From: Virgisporangium aurantiacum | GTDB lineage: Bacteria; Actinomycetota; Actinomycetes; Mycobacteriales; Micromonosporaceae | Assembly: GCF_016863635.1 (NCBI RefSeq) | Contig: NZ_BOPG01000049.1 | Coordinates: 62,001 to 126,000 of the forward strand | DNA length: 64,000 bases | Reading direction: 5' to 3' | Shown here: one piece after another, positions 7,710 through 14,530 of the stretch | How positions within the stretch are numbered: position 1 is the stretch's first letter | How the letters are laid out: every line of letters starts with the position of its first letter | Notes under the pieces: model-generated | What the model was told of the DNA's origin: nothing | The model's input: only the letters and a program-made list of their open reading frames with translations | Databases searched by the model: none | Position numbers and translations under genes: made by a program

Positions 7710-8204
7710 TCAGAACGTGTACTTCTCCGCGAGGGTTTGGTATTCGTGCAGTTCCTCGGCGCTGAACCACAGGTCGACCTCGTACTTCGCCTCGTCGACG
7801 TTGCCGGAGGCGTGGATGAGGTTCGCGGCCACCTTGTGCTGGGCCTCGGTGTAACCCTTGGACGTGTGGGCGAAATCGCCGCGGATGGTGCCGGGGGGTG
7901 CCTGGTTCGGGAACGTCGAGCCCACCAACTTGCGAACGTTGGCCACCACCTCGACGCCCTCGAGAACCAGTGCGACAACCGGCCCCTGCTGCATGAACGC
8001 GGCCGTCACATCGAAGACCGACTTGCCGAAGCGCTCTTCGAGGTCGAAGTAGTGCTTACGGGCGAACTCGGCGTCCATCTGCTTCATCTTGACGCCAACG
8101 ATCTTGAACCCGGCGTCCTCGAAGCGCTGGAGCACCCGCCCCGCGAGCCCACGCATCACAGCGTCCGGCTTCAGTAGTACAAGGGTTCGTTCGACGGTCG
8201 TCAC
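7710..8204 (-). CDS. ndk: Nucleoside diphosphate kinase, atypical long form
   Basis: Ndk transfers the gamma phosphate between nucleoside di- and triphosphates through a phosphohistidine. The N-terminal half is canonical (RTLVLLKPDAVMRGL; GPVVALVLEG; VRKLVGSTFPNQAPPGTIRGDF). The segment before the catalytic His is replaced by about 10-15 extra residues (AHTSKGYTEAQHKVAA), and the active site reads NLIHASGNVDEAK in place of the usual N-x-x-H-G-S-D-S. The C-terminus is extended (WFSAEELHEYQTLAEKYTF). Length is 164 aa against roughly 135-140 for usual actinobacterial Ndk. The GTG at 8204 has AGGGGA about 7 nt upstream; a longer frame to 8267 lacks such a site. Confidence 0.9.
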   Translation of the reverse strand: MTTVERTLVLLKPDAVMRGLAGRVLQRFEDAGFKIVGVKMKQMDAEFARKHYFDLEERFGKSVFDVTAAFMQQGPVVALVLEGVEVVANVRKLVGSTFPNQAPPGTIRGDFAHTSKGYTEAQHKVAANLIHASGNVDEAKYEVDLWFSAEELHEYQTLAEKYTF

Positions 8205-8289
8205 ACTGGCTCCCCTATTTTCGGACCTAGGACTCGCGTACACGTTATAGCGTGTACGTGAGTCCAAGATCGCGGGTCAGAATCTGGCC

Positions 8290-8877
8290 ATGACCCGAAT
8301 CGCCGCCATCACCGCCTTCCACGATCAGCTCGCGGCCGACGCCCCCGCGGAGGCCTACTGGCTCGACGGATGGGGCAGCGCCGATGGCCAGCGCGCCCGG
8401 TTCGACGCCCTGGTGCGATCGGCTGGTTATCGCGGTGGCTCGGTGGTCGACTACGGTTGCGGAACCGGCGCCCTGCGCGAACACCTCGCCGCCCTGGGAT
8501 ATCCGTTCACCTATCTCGGCCTCGACATGAATTCCGACCTGCTCCCGTCGACGAGCGAGTTCCGCCTCATCGATTTCGATTCGGTCGACTTTCCCCCGGC
8601 CGATTACGTGTTCGCCAGCGGACTCTTCCAATTCGCCGACGAAGCCGATCCGCGCTACTACCGCCGTTTGGTGACGTCGTTGTTCAAACGCTGCGGGATC
8701 GCTTTGTCGGTCAATTTCCTGAGCGCGCTGCGGGACGAGTCGGAGAAGGATCCCGAGGAGCTCTACCTGACCCCGGGCGAAGCGGCAGACCTGGCCGCCT
8801 CCCTCTCGGGACGGTGGATGCTGGACCACTCCTACCACCCGGCCCGCGGCGACCTGACGCTCAGCGTGCACCGCTGA
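8290..8877 (+). CDS. Class I SAM-dependent methyltransferase
   Basis: This is a predicted small methyltransferase of 195 aa. The SAM-binding glycine motif is VVDYGCGTGALREHL (about residues 52-66), followed by YLGLDMN (acidic ribose-binding position) and an FASGLFQFA segment at motif IV. The C-terminal half has no recognisable substrate domain. It is monocistronic, 8 nt from the convergent toxin gene, and divergent from ndk. The fold family is clear; the substrate is unknown. Confidence 0.78.
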   Translation: MTRIAAITAFHDQLAADAPAEAYWLDGWGSADGQRARFDALVRSAGYRGGSVVDYGCGTGALREHLAALGYPFTYLGLDMNSDLLPSTSEFRLIDFDSVDFPPADYVFASGLFQFADEADPRYYRRLVTSLFKRCGIALSVNFLSALRDESEKDPEELYLTPGEAADLAASLSGRWMLDHSYHPARGDLTLSVHR

Positions 8878-8885
8878 GTGCTCCG

Positions 8886-9284
8886 TCAGTCGGTCGCTTT
8901 CGGGTGACCCGTGCCCGCGTACATCACGATGACCCGTCGACGCTGGTCGTCCACGAGATACCAGATCCGGCCGCTGCCGGTCACCTCGTATTGCCACTGC
9001 GGAAGCAACGCCTCGACACCTCGGACGGAACCGTGCGCCAGGCTGCCTCGGAGCCGGTGATGCCGGGGAGTGTGTACCGCCGGCTGCGGCTCGGTACACA
9101 TCGTCTGCCACGCGATGCGCGTGTTCGCGGCGGCTTGCGTGCACAGGTCCTCCCAGCCCTTCGCCGCGTCGTTGGTCCCGAAGACGACCCCCCAATGGTT
9201 GGGCCCGGCGGGTGGCGCGACACGGTCTCCCGTCGAGCAGGCATCAGTCGACCACCGGCTCGGGTACCGGCCCGAGGTCTTCAC
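8886..9284 (-). CDS. RelE-like toxin of a toxin-antitoxin pair
   Basis: A 132-aa protein whose core (GWEDLCTQAAANTRIAWQTM, PRHHRLRGSLA, WQYEVTGSGRIWYLVDDQRRRVIVMYAGTGHPKATD) matches a common actinobacterial RelE/ParE-fold toxin type: two helices, then a beta-sheet with basic residues and an aromatic before the C-terminus. The only acceptable start in frame is GTG at 9284, which makes it overlap the antitoxin end by 41 nt. Such overlap suggests coupled translation with antitoxin made first. RelE family members cut mRNA on ribosomes and ParE members poison gyrase; the sequence does not decide between them. Confidence 0.6.
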   Translation of the reverse strand: MKTSGRYPSRWSTDACSTGDRVAPPAGPNHWGVVFGTNDAAKGWEDLCTQAAANTRIAWQTMCTEPQPAVHTPRHHRLRGSLAHGSVRGVEALLPQWQYEVTGSGRIWYLVDDQRRRVIVMYAGTGHPKATD

Positions 9285-9708
9285 CCTCGGAGCGAAGGAC
9301 GTCCAGCAGTTCAGGATCGGCGAACACCTCTGCGGTGTGCTTCCACTCGACGACGAGTTGCCATACCGGTGTGAGGTTGTCGAGGTCCTCGCTGGCGTGC
9401 AGGACGCTCACGAACTCCGAGACGAAGGCCCGGCCATCCGCCGGCGGCAGGAACTGGACCCACGGAAAGACTTCGAGCATCAGGTCCGCCGCGGTCTCCA
9501 GGTCCGTGCGGACGAGGAACCGAAACATCTTGACGGCCGCCGCGAGCACTTCGCGTTCCTGCTCGTATCGTGATGCGGTCGTCACGACCAGGTCTTCGCC
9601 GTCCCGGCGGTGGAGCAAGAGCCTCGACGCCCGCCCCTTCAGCCGTTCAAGCGTGGCTGTAGGGCGTTGCAGCAGGTCAGAGATGTTTGCTTCGGCCGCG
9701 ATGCTCAT
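9244..9708 (-). CDS. Antitoxin, Phd-like N-terminus
   Basis: A 154-aa protein that begins with a short Phd/YefM-like segment (ANISDLLQRPTATLERLKGRASRLLLHRRDGEDLVVTT), where Phd proteins have a DNA-binding and autorepressor fold. It continues with helices of a longer domain of unknown role. Acidic residues are concentrated at the C-terminus, the expected toxin-binding part. It is the first gene of the pair and overlaps the toxin by 41 nt. The ATG at 9708 lies where transcription is predicted to begin, and no Shine-Dalgarno is visible, so the message may be leaderless. Confidence 0.6.
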   Translation of the reverse strand: MSIAAEANISDLLQRPTATLERLKGRASRLLLHRRDGEDLVVTTASRYEQEREVLAAAVKMFRFLVRTDLETAADLMLEVFPWVQFLPPADGRAFVSEFVSVLHASEDLDNLTPVWQLVVEWKHTAEVFADPELLDVLRSEGEDLGPVPEPVVD

Positions 9709-9714
9709 ACTTCA

Positions 9715-9743
9715 AAGGTAGTTGCTAACTCCGTGTGGGTCCA
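9715..9743 (-). promoter_or_regulatory. Predicted promoter of toxin-antitoxin operon
   Basis: On the minus strand TGGACC (-35) and TACCTT (-10) are separated by 17 nt. The predicted start point falls on or next to the antitoxin ATG at 9708, which implies a leaderless mRNA. Confidence 0.4.
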
Positions 9744-9781
9744 TCGCACAACGATGCCGGCCGCCGGTAATTGAGACGACG

Positions 9782-9813
9782 ACAGGGCTGACCCGCGTGC
9801 GCGTCAGCCCTGT
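9782..9813 (-). terminator. Hairpin downstream of tRNA-Ser(GGA)
   Basis: An 11-bp perfect stem ACAGGGCTGAC / GTCAGCCCTGT lies 17 nt after the tRNA 3' end on the minus strand. No T-run follows it on that strand. Confidence 0.55.
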
Positions 9814-9829
9814 TTGCCTGGTCAACTGG

Positions 9830-9914
9830 CGGAGGATACGAGATTCGAACTCGTGAGGGTGTGAACCCAACACGCTTTCCAAGCGTGCGCCCTAGGCCTC
9901 TAGGCGAATCCTCC
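9830..9914 (-). tRNA. tRNA-Ser(GGA)
   Basis: An 85-nt class II tRNA on the minus strand. Acceptor GGAGGAT / ATCCTCC, discriminator G, anticodon stem CACGC/GCGTG with loop TTGGAAA (anticodon GGA, plus-strand 9878-9880), long variable arm, T stem ACGAG/CTCGT. CCA is encoded directly after the discriminator (plus-strand TGG at 9827-9829). It decodes UCC and UCU. Confidence 0.96.
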
Positions 9915-9966
9915 GGCGAGAAGGATACCGGTCGTCGGGGCGGCGTGCGAAGCGGGTACACTTCAA

Positions 9967-10054
9967 GGCACCTCTCGTGCGGCGTCACCCCGCTAACTCC
10001 CCCAGGGCCGGAAGGCAGCAAGGGTAACCGGGCTCTGGCGGGTGCACGAGAGGC
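9967..10054 (+). ncRNA. ffs: 4.5S signal recognition particle RNA
   Basis: This is the small bacterial SRP RNA, which binds Ffh for co-translational membrane targeting. The closing stem CCTCTCGTGC / GCACGAGAGG frames the conserved domain IV: GGGCCGGAAGGCAGCAAGG, containing the GGAA tetraloop and the asymmetric internal loop that contacts the M domain. A -10-like TACACT is at 9957-9962, and the RNA ends in CCTTTTC, which acts as a terminator. Its place just upstream of dnaX is common in actinobacteria. Confidence 0.93.
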
Positions 10055-10208
10055 CTTTTCGTGTCCAGGCTTGGGCCAGGCCCACGCCGGGCCCGAGCCC
10101 GGCTCACGCCGGGTCCCAAGCCCAGCCCCAGCTGCCTCAGACTGTCCCACCCGGGCGGTACCGTAACCGGCGGACCATCCCCGCATCCGGCATGAAGGAG
10201 GGGCTGAG

Positions 10209-12866
10209 GTGGCGCTGGCGCTCTACCGCAAGTACCGGCCGCGCACGTTTGCCGAGGTCATCGGGCAAGAGCATGTCACCGAGCCGTTGATGCAGGCGCT
10301 GCGCAGCGGCCGCCTCAACCATGCCTACCTGTTCTCCGGGCCGCGCGGGTGCGGCAAGACCTCCAGCGCCCGCATTCTGGCGAGAAGCTTGAACTGCGAG
10401 AAGGGCCCCACCCCCGAGCCGTGCGGCGTGTGCGACAGCTGCGTCGCGCTGGCGCCCGACGGGGCCGGCTCCATCGACGTCATCGAGATCGACGCCGCCA
10501 GCCACGGCGGTGTCGACGACGCGCGCGAGTTGAGAGAACGCGCGTTCTTCGCCCCGGTGAGCAGCCGCTTCAAGGTGTACGTCATCGACGAGGCGCACAT
10601 GGTCTCGTCGGCGGGGTTCAACGCCCTGCTCAAGCTTGTCGAAGAGCCGCCCGAGTATGTCAAGTTCGTCTTCGCCACCACCGAGCCCGAGAAGGTGCTG
10701 GGCACGATCAAGTCTCGCACCCACCATTACCCCTTCCGGCTGATTCCGCCCGGCACCCTGCGCCCCTACCTCGAAGAACTCGCGGCGAAAGAGAACGTGA
10801 GCATCGAGGCGCCGGTGTTCCCGCTGGTGGTGCGGGCGGGCGGCGGCAGCGCCCGAGACTCTCTCAGCATCCTCGATCAACTTATCGCCGGCGCCGGCCC
10901 GGAGGGCGTCACCTACAGCCGGGCCGTCGCGCTGCTCGGCGTCACCGACGCCGCCCTCCTCGACGAGATGTGCGACTCCCTGGCCGCCGCCGACGGCAGC
11001 GCCGCCTACAGCGCCATCGACAGGGTGATGGAGGCCGGCCACGACCCCCGTCGCTTCGCCAGCGACCTGCTCGAACGTCTCCGCGACCTGATCGTCCTCC
11101 AGCAGGTGCGCGACGCCGCCGCCAAGGGCCTCCTCGACTACCCCGCCGACCAGCTCGAACGCCTCACCACCCAGGCCGGCCGCCTCGGCCTCGCCACCCT
11201 CACCCGCTGCGCCGGAATCGTCCACGACGGCCTCACCGAGATGCGCGGCACCACCGCCCCGCGCCTCCTCCTGGAGATCCTCGTCGCCCGCATGCTGCTC
11301 CCCGGCGCCGACGATTCCACCGGCGCCCTCCTCCAACGCATGGAGCGGCTCGAACGCCGCTTGGGCGCCACGAGCGGTGAAGCTCCGCGCGAAGGCTCGG
11401 CGCCCGCCGAGGTCCAGGAAAATTTGAGACGCGCTACGCCCCCCAGCCGGGCGACCACCACGTCCCAGAACGAACCCCCCACCGGCCCCCCTGCCGACGA
11501 ACCCGCCCCACCAGCACCTCCGGCCGCACCACCCGTCGCCGAGGAGCAGTCCCGCTACCAGCCCCCACAAGCGCAGCCCCAGCAAGCCCAGCCGCAACAA
11601 GCCCAGCCGCCGCAGCCCCAGCAAGCGCCGCCGCCCCAGGCCCAGCCGCAGCCCGCACAGCCCCAGCCGGCCCGGCCACAGCCAGCGCAACCGCAGCCGC
11701 ACCAGGGCCAGCCGCAGCAGTCCCAGTCTCATCACGCGCAGGCCCAGGCTCAGGCCCCGGTGCAGGAAGCCGTCCCCCCACCCGTGGAGGGCGGCCTCGA
11801 CGCCGCCGCCGTCCGCCGGGTCTGGGACGACATCCTCGTCGCCGTTCGCCAGAAGAGCGTCCGCGAGTGGGCGGTCGCCCGGGAGGCAACGGTTCGTGAC
11901 GTCGAGGGCGACCGGCTGATCCTGGTGTTCCAGCACCAGGTGCACGCCAACATGCTGTCCAACAACACGAAGAATCTCGCCGACGCCGTCGCCGAGATGA
12001 TCGGTGGCCGATGGGACATCCGGTGCGAGATCGTCGGCCAGACCCCGCCGTCCGCGGCACCGCCGGCACAGGCCCAGCCGCCGCCACAGCAGAGCCAGGC
12101 CCAGAACCAGCCACACAGCCAGGCGCACAACCAGGCCCACAGCCAGCCGCAGAACCAGTCCCACGACCAGGCGCAGAACGAGGCCCATAACCAGCCCGAC
12201 GGCCAGGGCCACGGCCAGGCGTACGGCCAGGCCCACGACCAGGCGCAGAACCAGTCGCACGCGGCCGCCGGCGGGCATGGCCAACCGCCGCACCAGGCGC
12301 CGTCCGCCGAGCGGACTCCCGCACCGCGTCTCCCCGCAAGCGCGCCCACCGGCGACGACGGCTGGCCGGCAGCGGCCGTGCCCGGCGGCGTCCACGCGGG
12401 AACCGCCACGGCGCCCGCCGCGACAATGCAGGCCACCCACGCGACAGCGACGGCACCGGCCGGTACAGCACCCACCGGTGCGACGTCCACCGGCACAAGT
12501 TCCGTCCGCACAGCGCCCGCCGGTGCGGCGCCCGCCGGCATAACGTCCGCAGGTACGGCGTCGGTCGGCACAGCGTCCGCAGGTACGGCGTCGGCAGGTG
12601 TGGCGGCCGCGCGTGCGGCGGCGGCGCGTTCGTCGTCCGGCCGGACGGAGGCGCCGGCCCAGGCGAGGACCCAGTCGCGGGCCTCGGCGGGGCGTCAGGC
12701 GGCGCCGGCATGGAGCGACGAGCCGCCGCCGATGTACGAGTCCGACTACGGGTTCGATCCCGGTGACGAGCCGGTCGACGAAGACGGGCCGGTGATCCGC
12801 GAGACAAGCGAGGAGCAGGCTTTGCGGCTCCTACGGGAGCACCTCGGTGCCGAGCGGATCGACTGA
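10209..12866 (+). CDS. dnaX: DNA polymerase III subunits gamma/tau
   Basis: This is the clamp-loader ATPase of the replisome, 885 aa. The AAA+ module holds Walker A GPRGCGKT (44-51), zinc cysteines C63, C72, C75 and C78, the DEAH box (127-130) and the SR sensor (169-170), followed by domains II-III to about residue 370. About 400-520 is a Pro/Gln/Ala-rich linker. A folded domain (about 530-610, AVRRVWDDILVAVRQKS to GGRWDIRCEIVG) corresponds to the tau polymerase-binding region. Then come a Gln/Asn/His repeat tract and a Gly/Thr/Ala tract before a short acidic tail. The GTG has AGGAGG 8-9 nt upstream. It is longer than typical bacterial DnaX (about 640-800 aa) because of these tracts. Confidence 0.96.
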   Translation: MALALYRKYRPRTFAEVIGQEHVTEPLMQALRSGRLNHAYLFSGPRGCGKTSSARILARSLNCEKGPTPEPCGVCDSCVALAPDGAGSIDVIEIDAASHGGVDDARELRERAFFAPVSSRFKVYVIDEAHMVSSAGFNALLKLVEEPPEYVKFVFATTEPEKVLGTIKSRTHHYPFRLIPPGTLRPYLEELAAKENVSIEAPVFPLVVRAGGGSARDSLSILDQLIAGAGPEGVTYSRAVALLGVTDAALLDEMCDSLAAADGSAAYSAIDRVMEAGHDPRRFASDLLERLRDLIVLQQVRDAAAKGLLDYPADQLERLTTQAGRLGLATLTRCAGIVHDGLTEMRGTTAPRLLLEILVARMLLPGADDSTGALLQRMERLERRLGATSGEAPREGSAPAEVQENLRRATPPSRATTTSQNEPPTGPPADEPAPPAPPAAPPVAEEQSRYQPPQAQPQQAQPQQAQPPQPQQAPPPQAQPQPAQPQPARPQPAQPQPHQGQPQQSQSHHAQAQAQAPVQEAVPPPVEGGLDAAAVRRVWDDILVAVRQKSVREWAVAREATVRDVEGDRLILVFQHQVHANMLSNNTKNLADAVAEMIGGRWDIRCEIVGQTPPSAAPPAQAQPPPQQSQAQNQPHSQAHNQAHSQPQNQSHDQAQNEAHNQPDGQGHGQAYGQAHDQAQNQSHAAAGGHGQPPHQAPSAERTPAPRLPASAPTGDDGWPAAAVPGGVHAGTATAPAATMQATHATATAPAGTAPTGATSTGTSSVRTAPAGAAPAGITSAGTASVGTASAGTASAGVAAARAAAARSSSGRTEAPAQARTQSRASAGRQAAPAWSDEPPPMYESDYGFDPGDEPVDEDGPVIRETSEEQALRLLREHLGAERID
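12060..12640 (+). repeat. In-frame low-complexity repeats in dnaX
   Basis: Roughly 12060-12260 encodes degenerate short units of the form Q-A/S-H/Q-N (QAHNQAHSQPQNQ and similar). Roughly 12380-12640 encodes Gly-Thr-Ala/Ser-rich units built on repeats related to ACGGCGTCGGTCGGCACAGC. The pattern suggests expansion by slippage or unequal recombination. Confidence 0.65.
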
Positions 12867-12920
12867 ACTACGCTCGACTGAGCAGCCTCAAAGGACAGCG
12901 CTGACCGAAGGAGACCCCCT

Positions 12921-13268
12921 GTGCAACCCGGCGGTGGAGCACCCAACCTGCAGCAACTCATGCAGCAGGCCCAGAAGATGCAGCAGCAGCTTGCCGAGGC
13001 ACAGGCCGCGCTCGCCGAGGCGGAGGTCAACGGCACGGCCGGCGGCGGCCTGGTGACGATTACGATGACCGGCGGTGGTGAGGTCACCGCGGTCAAGATC
13101 GATCCGAAGGCGGTCGACGCCGACGACGTCGAGACGCTGGAAGACCTGGTGGTCGCGGCGTTCGCCAACGCGCACGAGAACATGCGCAATCTGGCCGAGG
13201 AGAAGATGGGCCCGCTGGCCGCAGGCCTCGGTGGCATGGGCGGCGGCCTCGGCCTGCCAGGGATGTAG
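12921..13268 (+). CDS. ybaB: YbaB/EbfC nucleoid-associated protein
   Basis: A small DNA-binding protein of 115 aa that forms tweezer-like dimers on DNA and works near RecR. The N-terminal helix is rich in Gln and Met (LQQLMQQAQKMQQQLAEAQ), followed by the conserved sheet GGLVTITMTGGGEVTAVKIDP and the helix LEDLVVAAFANAHENMRNLAEEKMG. The tail is Gly/Met-rich. The GTG start has AAGGAG about 8 nt upstream. It lies between dnaX and recR, the standard arrangement, and recR follows after 6 nt. Confidence 0.94.
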   Translation: MQPGGGAPNLQQLMQQAQKMQQQLAEAQAALAEAEVNGTAGGGLVTITMTGGGEVTAVKIDPKAVDADDVETLEDLVVAAFANAHENMRNLAEEKMGPLAAGLGGMGGGLGLPGM

Positions 13269-13274
13269 CGCCCG

Positions 13275-13868
13275 GTGTACGAAGGCGCCATCCAGGACCT
13301 GATCGACGAGCTTGGCCGGCTCCCCGGTGTCGGGCCGAAGAGCGCGCAGCGCATCGCGTTCTACGTGCTCTCGGCCGACCCCGTCGACGTCAAGCGCCTG
13401 TCCATGGCGTTGCAGCGGGTCAAAGACCAGGTGCGGTTCTGCACCACGTGCTTCAACGTGGCCGAGAGCGAACAGTGCCGCATCTGCCGCGACCCGCGCC
13501 GCCACGACGAGGCGATCTGCGTGGTCGAGGAGCCCAAAGACGTCGTGGCGATCGAGAAGACCGGCGAGTTCCGCGGTCGCTACCACGTGCTCGGCGGGGC
13601 GATCAACCCGCTGGAGGGCATCGGCCCCGACAACTTGCGCATCCGCGAGCTGATGACGCGTCTGCAGTCCGGCGAGATCAAAGAGCTGATCCTGGCCACC
13701 GACCCCAACACCGAAGGCGAGGCGACGGCCACGTACCTGGCCCTGATGGTGAAGCCGATGGGCCTCCGGGTCACCCGGCTGGCCAGCGGTCTCCCGGTCG
13801 GCGGCGACCTCGAGTACGCAGACGAGATCACGCTGGGGCGGGCCTTCGAGGGACGGCGCCAGATCTAG
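13275..13868 (+). CDS. recR: Recombination mediator RecR
   Basis: RecR loads RecA at gaps together with RecO and RecF. The 197-aa protein shows an N-terminal helix-hairpin-helix (LPGVGPKSAQRIAFYVL), a zinc finger with Cys56, Cys59, Cys68 and Cys71, and a Toprim domain (AICVVEEPKDVVAIEKTG; ATDPNTEGEATA). It ends with the C-terminal Walker-B-like region around DEITLGRAF. The GTG start lies 6 nt after the ybaB stop. Length matches the family. Confidence 0.96.
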   Translation: MYEGAIQDLIDELGRLPGVGPKSAQRIAFYVLSADPVDVKRLSMALQRVKDQVRFCTTCFNVAESEQCRICRDPRRHDEAICVVEEPKDVVAIEKTGEFRGRYHVLGGAINPLEGIGPDNLRIRELMTRLQSGEIKELILATDPNTEGEATATYLALMVKPMGLRVTRLASGLPVGGDLEYADEITLGRAFEGRRQI

Positions 13869-13909
13869 GATCGTGGGAAGATATCCCCAAATCCTGGGGA
13901 GGGTTCATC

Positions 13910-14530
13910 ATGACTGCGCTGGCGATTGAGCCGTTGCCTGAGACAATGCGAACCATGCCGTCGTACACGGTTGACGATCTGTTCACGCTCCCCGAAAACG
14001 GTACTCAATACCAGGTCTTCGGGGGGTCTCTCGTCATGTCGCCGGCGCCGGCGCCACTGCACCAGGTTGTGGCCGACGAGCTGCGAACACTGTTCAGTCC
14101 ATTGGTCAAGCCACATGGCGCGAGGGCGGTCACCACGGTCGCCATCCGCGTCACCGACGAAGACGGGCCGGTGCCCGACGTCACCGTGGCCAGCGCCAGC
14201 GAGATGCGCGGCATCACCGGGGCGGTGCCGCTCGCTGCGGTGTACACCGCGGTCGAGGTCGTATCGCCGTCGTCGGCTTTCCTTGACCGTGGCACGAAGC
14301 CAGACCTGTACGCAGAGGCGGGGATCCCCTGCTACTGGCGGGTGGAGCTCAAGAAGTCGCGCCAGCACGAGGGCCCGTTCCCGCTGATCATCGTTCAGGT
14401 GCTGGAGAAGGACGGCGGCGTGCGCACGGTCACGGGGGCCGCTGGCGAGGAGCACACGTTCCCGCTCGCGGTCGGGCCCGACACGTGGATCGACGTCTCG
14501 CTCGACCCGGCTGAGTTGGACACGCTCTGA
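13910..14530 (+). CDS. Uma2-family (DUF820) PD-(D/E)XK nuclease-like protein
   Basis: A 206-aa protein of the Uma2/DUF820 group, a PD-(D/E)XK-fold family abundant in actinobacteria and cyanobacteria. Key stretches are the N-terminal YQVFGGSLVMSPAPAPLHQ, VPDVTVAS (the acidic strand), AVEVVSPSS, then the LDRGTKPDLYAEAGIPCYWRVE block with lysine and acidic positions of the nuclease-like core. The ATG at 13910 is preceded by GGGGAGGG. It lies 41 nt after recR, and its stop overlaps the kinase start (CTGA). Its biological role is unknown; many members appear linked to mobile DNA. Confidence 0.85.
   Translation: MTALAIEPLPETMRTMPSYTVDDLFTLPENGTQYQVFGGSLVMSPAPAPLHQVVADELRTLFSPLVKPHGARAVTTVAIRVTDEDGPVPDVTVASASEMRGITGAVPLAAVYTAVEVVSPSSAFLDRGTKPDLYAEAGIPCYWRVELKKSRQHEGPFPLIIVQVLEKDGGVRTVTGAAGEEHTFPLAVGPDTWIDVSLDPAELDTL

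Noticed and set aside
7571..7765. Small plus-strand frame between the aminotransferase and ndk
   Set aside because: Overlaps the ndk 3' end and two hairpins, has no ribosome site and no coding character.
5846..9914. Genomic island with attL/attR at the tRNA genes
   Set aside because: I did not find a duplicated copy of either tRNA 3' end, and there is no integrase or transposase; only remnants support past mobility.
11560..12260. Possible CRISPR or tandem repeat array
   Set aside because: The repetition is in codon-sized, in-frame units inside dnaX with no uniform repeat/spacer pattern. No CRISPR array or cas gene is present in the window.
10137..12440. Long minus-strand frame opposite dnaX
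   Set aside because: Made of Gly/Leu/Val/Arg repeats that mirror the dnaX low-complexity tracts; no independent start site or motif.
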